Below, piece by piece: positions 51,921 through 60,778 of a stretch of DNA of 64,000 nucleotides (within the stretch, counting starts at the first letter, position 1; each line of letters starts with the position of its first letter). The notes under the pieces are model-generated. The model ran no database searches and was not told the DNA's origin. It saw only the letters and a program-made list of their open reading frames with translations. The position numbers and the translations under genes are program-made. The stretch is taken from assembly GCA_964567685.1 (NCBI GenBank), contig CAZMNO010000004.1:62001-126000 (forward strand). Direction: 5' to 3'. This stretch comes from UBA5972 sp964567685 (lineage in GTDB: Bacteria > Pseudomonadota > Alphaproteobacteria > Rhodobacterales > Rhodobacteraceae).

Positions 51921-53210
51921 ATGGATATCGCAAAACGAGTGTACGACCACCGCTGGAAGATCGACCCGATTGTCCGCTCGCTGATCGACACCGATTTCTA
52001 CAAACTGTTGATGGCGCAGTCAGTTTTCCGCAACTGTCCGGACACGACCGTCGCATTCAGCCTGATCAACCGCACGAAATCCATCCGGCTGGCCGAACTG
52101 ATTGATGAAGGCGTGCTGCGTGAACAGCTTGATCATGTACGCTCGCTGTCGCTGTCGCGTGGGGAAAGCACCTGGCTCAGGGGCAACCTGTTTTATGGTA
52201 AGCGGGCGATGTTCCGGCCGGATTTTATGGAGTGGTTCGAAAACCTTCGATTGCCGCCTTACGAACTGACGACACGCGATGGTCAATACGAACTCAGTTT
52301 TGAAGGGAAATGGCCGGAAGTGATGATGTGGGAAATTCCCGCACTGGCCATTATCATGGAGCTGCGGTCGCGCAAGGTTCTGGCTGATCTTGGACGGTTT
52401 GAGCTTGAGGTTCTCTATTCCCGTGCCCTAACCAAACTTTGGGAAAAGATCGAGCGGTTGCGCAAGATCGACGATCTGAGTGTGGCGGATTTCGGCACGC
52501 GGCGGCGGCATGGGTTCATGTGGCAGAACCGATGCGTCGAAGCGATGATTGAGGGTCTGGGTGAGAAATTCACCGGCACCTCGAACTGCCTGATCGCCAT
52601 GCGGCGCGAGGTTGAAGCGATCGGTACGAATGCGCATGAGCTGCCGATGGTCTATGCGGCACTTGCCAGAAACGATGCCGAACTGGCCCAGGCGCCTTAT
52701 CGAGTGCTTGAAGACTGGCAGGAGGAGCATGACGGAAACCTCCTGATCATTCTGCCGGATACGTTTGGTTCCAAGGGCTTTTTGGACCATGCGCCAGACT
52801 GGTTGACCCGCTGGACCGGTATCCGCGTGGACAGTGGTGACCCGGGCGCTGGTGGCGAGCTTGCCATCCGCTGGTGGCAGGAGCGCGGGGAGGATCCGCA
52901 AAAGAAACGAATCATTTTTTCCGACGGGCTGGATGTTGACAAGATCGAGGAACTCAGTCGACAATTTGCGGGACGGGTCAATATCGGTTTTGGTTGGGGG
53001 ACGTTATTAACGAATGATTTCAGAGGTTTGACTGAAAATGACCGATTGGCACCATTTTCGCTGGTGTGTAAGGCGGTGAGTGCTGACGGTCGCTCGACAG
53101 TGAAGCTGTCAGACAATCCCAACAAGGCAATGGGTCCGGCAAGTGAGATTGAGCGTTATCGGCGGGTGTTCGGTGTGGGCAAGCAGGAAGCTCTAGAAGT
53201 TCTGGTGTGA
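51921..53210 (+). CDS. pncB: Nicotinate phosphoribosyltransferase
   Basis: A 429-residue enzyme that converts nicotinate and PRPP to nicotinate mononucleotide in the Preiss-Handler pathway. Family segments: LIDTDFYKLLMAQ near the N-terminus, FGTRRRHGFMWQNRCVEAM around the active-site histidine loop, FTGTSNCLIAMR, IRVDSGDPGAGG, IIFSDGLDVDKIEEL, NIGFGWGTLLTNDF. Only 15 bases separate it from pncA; AAGGAAG lies upstream. A gene-end motif follows the stop. Confidence 0.94.
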   Translation: MDIAKRVYDHRWKIDPIVRSLIDTDFYKLLMAQSVFRNCPDTTVAFSLINRTKSIRLAELIDEGVLREQLDHVRSLSLSRGESTWLRGNLFYGKRAMFRPDFMEWFENLRLPPYELTTRDGQYELSFEGKWPEVMMWEIPALAIIMELRSRKVLADLGRFELEVLYSRALTKLWEKIERLRKIDDLSVADFGTRRRHGFMWQNRCVEAMIEGLGEKFTGTSNCLIAMRREVEAIGTNAHELPMVYAALARNDAELAQAPYRVLEDWQEEHDGNLLIILPDTFGSKGFLDHAPDWLTRWTGIRVDSGDPGAGGELAIRWWQERGEDPQKKRIIFSDGLDVDKIEELSRQFAGRVNIGFGWGTLLTNDFRGLTENDRLAPFSLVCKAVSADGRSTVKLSDNPNKAMGPASEIERYRRVFGVGKQEALEVLV

Positions 53211-53225
53211 GCGGAAAAGGCCGAA

Positions 53226-53258
53226 GCCTCTGGCGGGGATATTTGTGAAAAGATGAAG
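53226..53258 (+). terminator. Rhodobacterales-type gene-end motif, copy 3
   Basis: GCCTCTGGCGGGGATATTTG followed by TGAAAAGATGAAG, 15 bases after the pncB stop and just before the convergent kinase stop. It is the copy closest to the consensus known to me from this family of bacteria. Confidence 0.5.
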
Positions 53259-53266
53259 GCGTGTCC

Positions 53267-54226
53267 TCATTGGCCGAGATAGTGCTGCGCGGCCCGAACG
53301 GCGCGTGCCGAATAGCGTTTGTTGTGTGGGCTATCATTCGGCAGGCGCGGGATTGCCCAGCCGAGTGAAGCGAAAGTGCGCAACATCGCAAAAAGGTGGA
53401 ACCTTGAGCGGTCCTTGACCATCAGAGGTCGGGTTGCTTCATAACCAGACAGGATTGCGTCTTGCAAAAGCAGGTAATTTGCATCGCCCAGACTTTGTGA
53501 CAGCGCTGTCGTCAGGTCGTAAAGGCGGAAACCAAAACCGCTATCGTCAAAATCAATCAGGGTCAGGCTGCCGTCGTCGGCGAACAGGTTTTCACGCAAA
53601 GCATCGGCATGAATCAATCCCATATCTGCGCCATCGAGTTGATATTGTTGCAAATCTTCTATTGCCGTGGCGCGGGCCGTCAGGATCAGTTCCCGCTGTT
53701 TCGCATCCAACCCCGGACTTTCCCAGAAACGGCCCCATAGCGGTGTATCTCCAAGGAATCCGTCACAATCCCAGCGGTGGCGGGAAAATCCGGATGGCAG
53801 GGTGAAACTGTCGGTCAGGGTATGAAGCTCTGCCAGTAACGCCCCGATGCGCCAGTAGAGGGCGGCTTGCTCAGCGTCGGTTCCCGGTAGTGGTTCACCA
53901 GCAACTCCGATAGGTGCACCTTCAACCCAGGTGATCATTGTCGCGACCTGGTTCTCATCCAACTCAACCAGTAACCGGCCATCCTTAGCGGCAATCGGAT
54001 TTGGCGTATTAAAGCCGGATTTTGCCAGTTCCTGACACCACCAAAGCTCGGCTTCGATTTCAGCCAGTGAATTATACCCCGGTCGGTGCAGACGTAGTGC
54101 CGCGCGAAAATCCGGCCCTTTCACCTCAAAGACTGAGTTTTCACGATGCGCGATCAGTCGCAGCCTGGCCCCGGAATAGCCCCAGGTCGCAAGCGCCTCC
54201 TCTGCGATCATAGACAAGTCATTCAT
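53267..54226 (-). CDS. APH-family phosphotransferase (homoserine/hydroxylysine/ethanolamine kinase-like)
   Basis: A 319-residue kinase with the APH catalytic loop LIHADALRENLF (His-x-Asp...Asn) and metal site LIDFDDSGFG. Related enzymes phosphorylate homoserine, hydroxylysine, choline or ethanolamine. The ATG overlaps the stop of the upstream PLP enzyme by four bases. Kinases of this type paired with AGXT2L-like PLP lyases act in phospho-lyase pathways, so the substrate is probably a hydroxylated amine rather than an antibiotic. Confidence 0.8.
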   Translation of the reverse strand: MNDLSMIAEEALATWGYSGARLRLIAHRENSVFEVKGPDFRAALRLHRPGYNSLAEIEAELWWCQELAKSGFNTPNPIAAKDGRLLVELDENQVATMITWVEGAPIGVAGEPLPGTDAEQAALYWRIGALLAELHTLTDSFTLPSGFSRHRWDCDGFLGDTPLWGRFWESPGLDAKQRELILTARATAIEDLQQYQLDGADMGLIHADALRENLFADDGSLTLIDFDDSGFGFRLYDLTTALSQSLGDANYLLLQDAILSGYEATRPLMVKDRSRFHLFAMLRTFASLGWAIPRLPNDSPHNKRYSARAVRAAQHYLGQ

Positions 54227-55515
54227 GGATGTACCGGTGTCTCGGCCAGAACAGTGTCAAGCGTATCAATAAGCTGATCAGCATTTGCGCGCGAAAACAC
54301 CATGGGTGGGCGGATTTTCAGGGTGGCGTATTTGTATCCCAGACGGTTCAGCAGGATGCCGCGGGCTTTCATCCCTTCGACCACGCGCCCGGTGAAATCG
54401 GTGGCAGGCGTCATCGCCGCGTCCAGCACCATTTCGGCACCGAAAAACAAGCCCGACCCGCGTACATTGCCGATCACCGGATATTTCCTTTGCAGGCCTT
54501 TCAAGCCTTCTAGAGCATAGGCGCCGACATCACGGGCATTTTCGACAAGGTTCTCTTCTTCGATGACATCAAGCACGGCACTTGCTGCCGCGCAACTGAC
54601 GGGATTGCCGCCGAACGTGTTGAAATACCCGAACGCGTTGCGAAAGGCCGATAGCGTGTCATATCCGGCAACCACCGCCGCAACTGGATGACCGTTGCCC
54701 ATAGGTTTGCCCATGGTCACGATCTCAGGCGTAAAACCGATTTTCTGATGCCCCCACCAATGGGTGCCGATGCGGCCAAATCCCGGCTGAACCTCGTCAG
54801 CGATGATAACACCTCCCGCCTTGCGCACGGCTGCTATGGCTTTGTTAAGAAAGCCTTTTGGCAGGTCAGGAAAGCCTTCATTGGCGAAAAACGGGCAGAT
54901 GATCAGGGCCGAGACCCCGTGGCCTGAGCCTTCCAGTGTCTCGATCGCCTGCTCCACCTCATGCGCGAACGCATCGGCAAATGGCTGGCCTGATTTTCCG
55001 CCAAGAGGGCGAAGGCTGTCGGGGGCAGGGACGTGCTGAACGTGGTCAGAATATCCGCCAATCGGCGGTTTTCGTACCGATAGCTGACTGACAGCCGCGG
55101 TGTTGCCGTGATAGGTCATGTCGGTTGCAATGACGCCGGTATTGCCGGTCAGGGCAGTGGCCATCCTGAGGGCAACGTCATTGGCCTCGGACCCCGAGCA
55201 AACCATGATTGCTGAATTCAATGAAGTGTCAAACTTTGCTGTCAGGGCTTCGATATAGTCAAGAATGCCTTCGTGCAGATACCTTGTATGGGTGTTGAGT
55301 GTTGCCGCCTGACGGGCAATTGCCTCAACCACTGCGGGGTGGCAGTGACCGACATGTGGGACGTTGTTGTAGCAATCCAGAAACTGGCGCCCATCCACAT
55401 CCCAGAGCCAGACACCTTCGCCTTTTATGATATGCAACGGCTTTTCGTAAAATGTGGATACATTCGGCCCCATCAGACGCTCGCGTCGGGCCATGAGCGC
55501 AGAAATATCTTCCAT
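54223..55515 (-). CDS. Class III PLP enzyme, AGXT2L/ETNPPL-like phospho-lyase or aminotransferase
   Basis: A 430-residue PLP enzyme. Lys270 in VTMGKPMGNGHP is the PLP lysine; Asp240 in IIADEVQPGFGR contacts the pyridine nitrogen. The stretch LDCYNNVPHVGHCHPAVVEA closely resembles the animal ethanolamine-phosphate and phosphohydroxylysine phospho-lyases, which are class III fold members that eliminate phosphate instead of transaminating. Coupling to an APH-type kinase supports kinase/lyase chemistry. An ordinary omega-aminotransferase role is the alternative. AAAGGA precedes the ATG. Confidence 0.82.
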   Translation of the reverse strand: MEDISALMARRERLMGPNVSTFYEKPLHIIKGEGVWLWDVDGRQFLDCYNNVPHVGHCHPAVVEAIARQAATLNTHTRYLHEGILDYIEALTAKFDTSLNSAIMVCSGSEANDVALRMATALTGNTGVIATDMTYHGNTAAVSQLSVRKPPIGGYSDHVQHVPAPDSLRPLGGKSGQPFADAFAHEVEQAIETLEGSGHGVSALIICPFFANEGFPDLPKGFLNKAIAAVRKAGGVIIADEVQPGFGRIGTHWWGHQKIGFTPEIVTMGKPMGNGHPVAAVVAGYDTLSAFRNAFGYFNTFGGNPVSCAAASAVLDVIEEENLVENARDVGAYALEGLKGLQRKYPVIGNVRGSGLFFGAEMVLDAAMTPATDFTGRVVEGMKARGILLNRLGYKYATLKIRPPMVFSRANADQLIDTLDTVLAETPVHP

Positions 55516-55750
55516 GATGTCCTTTATCGTCCCCTGGTGGACTTCTTAAGTCGCTGAAAGGCGAACTGCCGGTCAGAATCGAGTGCAAAATGCCCTCGCT
55601 AACCGGAAAGGTCGAGAGATATTCATGAATTGGTCAAGATACATTGTTACGAAATGCATCAAAGATTCAGGAAGGTAGAGCTAACTGACTGAGGTATTGT
55701 GCACAAGGAAAATGCTATTATTGCGCTCACAAGTCTTGCAATTGCAATGA

Positions 55751-56161
55751 TCAATCGAACGGCATGATGCCCTTCTTGTTGTGAATAATCGCGTCAACCT
55801 CGATCTCAACCATCATACCGGGTGTCGTCAGGCCAGCCTCAACACCGGTCAGCACTGGCTCAATTCCCTGAAACACCTCGCCATGCCTGCGGATAAACCC
55901 GCCCGCATCGCGCATGTCGGTCACGAAAGCCCGTGTCCGAACGACATGGCGCATTTTGGCGCCAGCCTCGGCCAGAAGATCGTCGATTTTGTCGAAAATA
56001 AAGACCGTCTGCTCGTAGATGTCGTACGGAGCATACACTTTGCCATTCGCCTGCATGGATGTCAGTCCGGCGATGAACACAAAGGGGCCAACTCTTTTTA
56101 CGCGGCTATAGGATCCGGCTTTTTCAAAGCGCCCGCCGCCTGATATGGTTTTTATCGTCAT
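55751..56161 (-). CDS. RidA-family (YjgF/YER057c/UK114) enamine/imine deaminase-like protein
   Basis: A 136-residue RidA-superfamily protein: VGPFVFIAGLTSMQANGKVYAPYDIYEQTVFIFDKIDDLLAEAGAKMRHVVRTRAFVTDM and PGMMVEIEVDAIIH are typical. RidA homologues clear reactive enamine or imine intermediates from PLP or flavin enzymes. The ATG at 56161 is chosen because the upstream in-frame GTG lies inside a palindrome; the TGTATAC operator touches the start codon. It lies between a PLP enzyme and a flavin amine oxidase, matching a scavenging role. Confidence 0.82.
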   Translation of the reverse strand: MTIKTISGGGRFEKAGSYSRVKRVGPFVFIAGLTSMQANGKVYAPYDIYEQTVFIFDKIDDLLAEAGAKMRHVVRTRAFVTDMRDAGGFIRRHGEVFQGIEPVLTGVEAGLTTPGMMVEIEVDAIIHNKKGIMPFD

Positions 56162-56175
56162 GTATACTGTATACA
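56161..56175. promoter_or_regulatory. Palindromic operator TGTATAC-T-GTATACA at the ridA start
   Basis: A perfect 15-base palindrome whose left edge overlaps the ridA start codon. A 14-of-15 match lies at 62502-62516 before the first gene of the neighbouring catabolic operon. The TGTATAC half-site is typical of GntR/FCD regulators. A repressor bound here would cover the translation start region of the template. Confidence 0.6.
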
Positions 56176-56352
56176 CCCTGTTTGAATACCTGACAAGGAA
56201 AAATCAGCAATATCAGATAGATACAAGATATTGTGGATAACTTTCCCTTACTGTCGATATATGCTTCACCTCAACCACATAGTTTCAGCTTGGTAAACAA
56301 TAACCAGCAAACGCGACATTAAAAGGGCGAGAACTTGTTATCTGTGCCACCT

Positions 56353-57645
56353 TTATTTTGCGCGAGTCCTGTCCTGCTGCATATCCTTGAAGCGATAAAG
56401 CTGATGCGCAAATGGCAGGAACCACGGAGTTTTGCGATACCAGAATTTCGTTTCAAGCGTGGTATTGTTAAACGCCGTTTCGCCTGCCGGGTCACCCATT
56501 ATTTGCAGCGCTGCCTTATGCCCAAGATAGGGTGCCATGGCATTGCCACTGCCGGAAAAGCCCAGGGCATGCCAGACACCATCGAACTGGCCGATCTGCG
56601 GCATAAAGGAAAACGTGAATCCGGTCTGGCCGGTCCAGCTATGAGTGAGTTTCGTGTCTTTCAGCTGCGGGAATATCTCGGAAAGAAGACCGCGCAAGAC
56701 ATTGGCTGATTTTACTGCCGAAACCTTATTCATCGCGGCCCGGCCTCCCAAAATAATGCGCTTTGAATCCGGTGAAAGTCGAAAATAGCAATGGCGCATG
56801 CGGGTCTCCACACACATGCGGCGTTTGGGCATAAGCTCATCCACCAGATCGGGGGGCAGTTCCTCGGTCGCGATCAGAAAGCTGGAAACCGGAATTATCC
56901 GGCGCTTCAGTTCCGAAAACTCCCGTGTCGTATACCCGTTTGTTGCCATCAGGACAGATGCCGCCCGCACCGGCCCCCGGTTGGTAGTGACAACAAAACC
57001 AGACCCTGACGGCTCAACTGCCGTGACAGGTGTGTTCCCAAAAACCTTTGCACCAGCCTTAACCGCCACTTTCAGCAGCCCGTTCAGGTATTTCCCGGGG
57101 TGAAGCCCACCGTGATCATTCAGGAGCATGCCCCCCGAATAGAAATCCGACCCGATCTCTTCGCGCTGCTTTTCCGGTGGCACCATATCGATGTCAACCG
57201 GCAGCATCTTTCGCCAATCGTCCAGTTGGCGCGCGGTCGCATCGTATTCGGCCTTGTTCCACTGCCCGCGAAACCGTCCGTATTCGTTGTAATCGCATTC
57301 AATTCCCTCGTCTTTGATACGAGAGACCGCAAACTTGTGCGAGTCGATGAACGCTTCTTCCAGCAACCTCTGCGCGGTTTCCTGGCCGTATTTCGCGGTC
57401 ATTTCCGCAAGTGACAAACGATAGCCACCCCCGATCATGCCGCCATTTCGCGTGCTGGCACCATATCCGGGCCGTTGGGCATCCAGAACGACCACGTTTT
57501 TGCCAGCCTTGGCAAGGGTCAACGCGGCAGAGCATCCTGTCAGGCCAGCCCCGACCACGACAACATCGCAATCGAAAGGGAAATCGGTGGGCTGTTCTTC
57601 AAAGACGTCGAATTCTTCCCACCAGAAAGGATTGGTTTTCAGCAT
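56353..57645 (-). CDS. FAD-dependent amine oxidoreductase (gamma-glutamylputrescine oxidase-like)
   Basis: A 430-residue DAO-family flavoprotein with FAD motif GAGLTG (32-37) in DVVVVGAGLTGCSAALTLA, then GYGASTRNGGMIGGGYRLS and the C-terminal GFSGSGNAMAPYLGHKAAL. The N-terminal NPFWWEEFDVF resembles PuuB-type oxidases that oxidise gamma-glutamylated or free amines to aldehydes. ATG 57645 is preferred to an in-frame GTG at 57696. The downstream aldehyde dehydrogenase in the same cluster could use the aldehyde product. Substrate unknown. Confidence 0.82.
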   Translation of the reverse strand: MLKTNPFWWEEFDVFEEQPTDFPFDCDVVVVGAGLTGCSAALTLAKAGKNVVVLDAQRPGYGASTRNGGMIGGGYRLSLAEMTAKYGQETAQRLLEEAFIDSHKFAVSRIKDEGIECDYNEYGRFRGQWNKAEYDATARQLDDWRKMLPVDIDMVPPEKQREEIGSDFYSGGMLLNDHGGLHPGKYLNGLLKVAVKAGAKVFGNTPVTAVEPSGSGFVVTTNRGPVRAASVLMATNGYTTREFSELKRRIIPVSSFLIATEELPPDLVDELMPKRRMCVETRMRHCYFRLSPDSKRIILGGRAAMNKVSAVKSANVLRGLLSEIFPQLKDTKLTHSWTGQTGFTFSFMPQIGQFDGVWHALGFSGSGNAMAPYLGHKAALQIMGDPAGETAFNNTTLETKFWYRKTPWFLPFAHQLYRFKDMQQDRTRAK

Positions 57646-57712
57646 TGTAATGTCACTCTTTAGGGCCACCGGTTGGGGGGATGGTGATTTCTGCACGTGA
57701 GATCATGGCGAG

Positions 57713-59329
57713 TCAGCCCTGACCACGTAGTTCAACCCGGCGGATCTTCCCGGATACGGTTTTTGGCAGGCCGTCAACGAATTCGACCACCCGGGGGTAT
57801 TTGTAGGGCGCAGTCGTCGACTTGACGAAATCCTGAATGTCTTTTTTCAAATCATCAGATGGCGCAAAACCATCTGCGAGAACGATGAATGCTTTGACCA
57901 CTTCGCCGCGCGTTTCATCCGGGCTGCCCACAACAGCGCTTTCAGCTATCGCTTCATGTTCCAGCAGGGCGCTTTCAACCTCAAACGGGCCAATCCGGTA
58001 GCCGGCGGAAATGATCACATCATCAGCCCGGCTGACAAACCAGAAATATCCATCTTCATCTTTGTAGGCGCGATCCCCCGTCAGGTAGTAGTCGCCCTTG
58101 AATGTTTCCGCAGTTTTCTCCGGATCGTTCTTGTAGCCCTGAAATATCCCGCGCGGTGGCTCGGGTTTAACTTTGACCGCGATGTCACCCTCGGTATTTG
58201 GCGGAACCGGCTTCGCGTCATTGTCAATCACGTCCAGTTCAATCCCCGGCGCCGGTTTGCCCATTGACCCGGCGCGGATCGGTTCGCCCAGCATATTGGC
58301 GCACAGGATCGTGGTTTCGGTCTGGCCATAGCCATCGGCCGGAATGATCCCGGTTGCTTCTTTCCAGACGGAAATAACACCGGGGTTCAGTGGTTCACCC
58401 GCCGCAACGCAATGGCGGAGGTTAGGGAAACTGTATTTGCTCAGATCCTGCTGAACAAAAATCCGATAGATCGTCGGTGCCGAACACATAGTGGTGATCG
58501 GGAATTTTCCAAACATTTCCAGTGTCTTCTCAGGGTCAAATCCACCGGTATGATGCACAAACAGAGCTGCCCCTTGCAGCCACGGGCCAAAATAGCTCGA
58601 CCAGGCGGCCTTGGCCCAGCCGGTATCGGAAATATTCCAGTGCAGATCGTCGGGACCGAGATCAAGCCAGTATTTGCCGGTGGTGACGTGACCAAACCCA
58701 TATCCATGACCGTGAATGGCCATTTTTGGATTTCCGGTGGTTCCCGAGGTAAAATAACACAGCGCGACGTCGTCAACTGCGGTATTCACATCCTCAAATG
58801 TGTCAGAAGCAGCGGGCACATCGCTGGCGTAATCCACCCAACCCTCTTTTTTGCCATCAACCAGAACCTTGACAAAACCGTCAGGCAATTCATCTGCAAT
58901 GGCTTCGACCTTTTCCATATTGGCCATGTCGGTCACGATCGCGCTCGCGCCAGAAGCCTTGACCCGATAGGCGATATCCTTGGAGGAAAGCTGGGTCGTG
59001 CCGGGAGAGGCCACCGCTCCCATAAGCTGGGTTGCTGTCAGCACCTCCCACCAGGCGATCTGACGTGACAGAATGATCAGTACGGTGTCACTGCGATTGA
59101 CACCGTGTTGTGCAAATACATTAGCGACCTGTCGCGCGCTCTTGCTAATGTCGGCGAATGTCTTGTTGACAACGGTGCCGCTGTCATCGGTCCAGACCAG
59201 CGCCAGTTTGTCAGGATCGGTTTTAGCCCAAACGTCAATGACATTACGCACGAAATTACAGTGGCTGGGGCGCTCCCAACGGAACGCCCCATAGACCTGA
59301 TCGTAAGTCGATGCCTTATTTTGCGACAT
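57713..59329 (-). CDS. AMP-forming acyl-CoA synthetase (medium-chain/ACSM-like)
   Basis: A 538-residue adenylate-forming ligase. The P-loop is YFTSGTTGNPKMAIHG, the A5-type motif is ADGYGQTETTI, then YYLTGDRAYKDEDGYFWFVSRADDVIISAGYRIGPFEVE and the C-terminal PKTVSGKIRRVELR Lys. It activates a carboxylic acid, likely short or medium chain or aromatic, to its CoA ester. It overlaps the aldehyde dehydrogenase gene by 14 bases, so an aldehyde to acid to acyl-CoA sequence is plausible. Confidence 0.88.
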   Translation of the reverse strand: MSQNKASTYDQVYGAFRWERPSHCNFVRNVIDVWAKTDPDKLALVWTDDSGTVVNKTFADISKSARQVANVFAQHGVNRSDTVLIILSRQIAWWEVLTATQLMGAVASPGTTQLSSKDIAYRVKASGASAIVTDMANMEKVEAIADELPDGFVKVLVDGKKEGWVDYASDVPAASDTFEDVNTAVDDVALCYFTSGTTGNPKMAIHGHGYGFGHVTTGKYWLDLGPDDLHWNISDTGWAKAAWSSYFGPWLQGAALFVHHTGGFDPEKTLEMFGKFPITTMCSAPTIYRIFVQQDLSKYSFPNLRHCVAAGEPLNPGVISVWKEATGIIPADGYGQTETTILCANMLGEPIRAGSMGKPAPGIELDVIDNDAKPVPPNTEGDIAVKVKPEPPRGIFQGYKNDPEKTAETFKGDYYLTGDRAYKDEDGYFWFVSRADDVIISAGYRIGPFEVESALLEHEAIAESAVVGSPDETRGEVVKAFIVLADGFAPSDDLKKDIQDFVKSTTAPYKYPRVVEFVDGLPKTVSGKIRRVELRGQG

Positions 59330-60725
59330 TCAAAACCTGGATCTGGGTATACTCTTCGAGCCCCTCATCAGATTGCTCAACCCCAAGACCTGAGGCTTTG
59401 AACCCGGCCATTGGAATATGCGGCCCAATATTCAGCGCCTGATTTACCCAAACCGTACCGGCCTGCATTTGCGTTGCAATCTTCGTGGCATTGGCCGCGT
59501 TGGAGGACCACACCGATCCGCCAAGACCGAAATCGGTTTTATTTGCCTTCGCGCCGATCTTCTTGACGTTTGTGTATTTCACAACCGGCAGAATTGGCCC
59601 GAACTGTTCCTTGTCAACAATATCATCCCCATCTTCGACATCCCGCACGATGATCGGTTTGACAAAGTAGCCCCTCTTTTTCTTGGAAATGCCACCTGAC
59701 AGGATCTTGCCATCCTTGCCAGCGCTTTTCACCAGAGCCTTGACCTTCTTATACTGCGCCTTGTTCTGGATCGGGCCAATCGTGGTGCCCTGTTGCAACC
59801 CGTCACCAACGATTGCTTCTTTGGCCAGCTTGGTCAGCTCGTCACACATCTCGTCATAAATGTCCTTGTGTGCGTAGACCCGCTTGATCGCCATGCAGAC
59901 CTGACCGGCATTGAGGAACGCACCGCCATAGATCTGTGCCGCGGTTTTCTTCACATCGACGTCGGGCAGGATAATCGCTGCATCGTTTCCACCAAGTTCC
60001 AGCGTCACGCGTTTCAGCGTGCCAGCGGATGAGGCCATGATCTTCTTGCCAGTTTCGCACGATCCGGTGAAGCTGACTTTGGCGACATCCGGGTGGTTCG
60101 TCAGAACCGGCCCAAGGTCGTTTTCATCCGTCACGATATTGATCACTCCGGCTGGCACAAACTCGTTGCACATCTCGAATATCTTCAAAAGAGTCAGCGG
60201 CGTCGTCGGGGCCGGCTTGATGACAATGGTATTCCCTGCAATAAGCGCCGGCCCGATCTTCCAGAATGGTACCAGAACCGGGAAATTCCATGGGCAAATA
60301 CCGGCAACGACGCCAAGCGGTACGCGACGGACTTCAATCTTGAACTCCGCATCGTTCTGAATGGTCCGCCCCTTGGGTTTCAGCGTCGCATAGTGGCGCA
60401 GATACCCTTCGGTCCAGGCCATTTCGCCCATCGCTTCGGGCATCGGCTTGCCTTGTTCCTTGCTCATCAGCCGGGCCAGCATTTCTGCATTGTTGGCAAC
60501 GACATCGGCCATTTTGGTCACAATTTCCTGACGCTTTTTCTGTGATGTTGCCGCCCAGGCAGGGAAAGCCTTATTGGCAGCCTTCACGGCCTTGTTGATA
60601 TGTTTGGGTGTGCCTTTGGGTACATGCGCAAAGACTTTTTCCGTCGATGGGTTTACGACATTTATGCGGGATTTCTTCTTGTCTGTACCGACAAGCTTGC
60701 CGCCGATGAGCATTTTCTGAAACAT
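59316..60725 (-). CDS. NAD(P)-dependent aldehyde dehydrogenase
   Basis: A 469-residue ALDH. Catalytic Cys277 in FLNAGQVCMAIKRV and general base Glu243 in VTLELGGNDAAI; the cofactor segment is GICPWNFPVLVPFWKIGPAL; FTGSCETGKKIM is the nucleotide loop. It converts an aldehyde, perhaps that made by the PuuB-like oxidase, to an acid. The protein is rich in Lys at both termini. A good AGGGAG precedes ATG 60725, 53 bases after the upstream ligase gene. Confidence 0.9.
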   Translation of the reverse strand: MFQKMLIGGKLVGTDKKKSRINVVNPSTEKVFAHVPKGTPKHINKAVKAANKAFPAWAATSQKKRQEIVTKMADVVANNAEMLARLMSKEQGKPMPEAMGEMAWTEGYLRHYATLKPKGRTIQNDAEFKIEVRRVPLGVVAGICPWNFPVLVPFWKIGPALIAGNTIVIKPAPTTPLTLLKIFEMCNEFVPAGVINIVTDENDLGPVLTNHPDVAKVSFTGSCETGKKIMASSAGTLKRVTLELGGNDAAIILPDVDVKKTAAQIYGGAFLNAGQVCMAIKRVYAHKDIYDEMCDELTKLAKEAIVGDGLQQGTTIGPIQNKAQYKKVKALVKSAGKDGKILSGGISKKKRGYFVKPIIVRDVEDGDDIVDKEQFGPILPVVKYTNVKKIGAKANKTDFGLGGSVWSSNAANATKIATQMQAGTVWVNQALNIGPHIPMAGFKASGLGVEQSDEGLEEYTQIQVLNVAK

Positions 60726-60778
60726 GGTTTTCTCCCTTGTGAGTCTTGTTAAAGCGTCGCGCCTCGCGCGCTAAGCCG

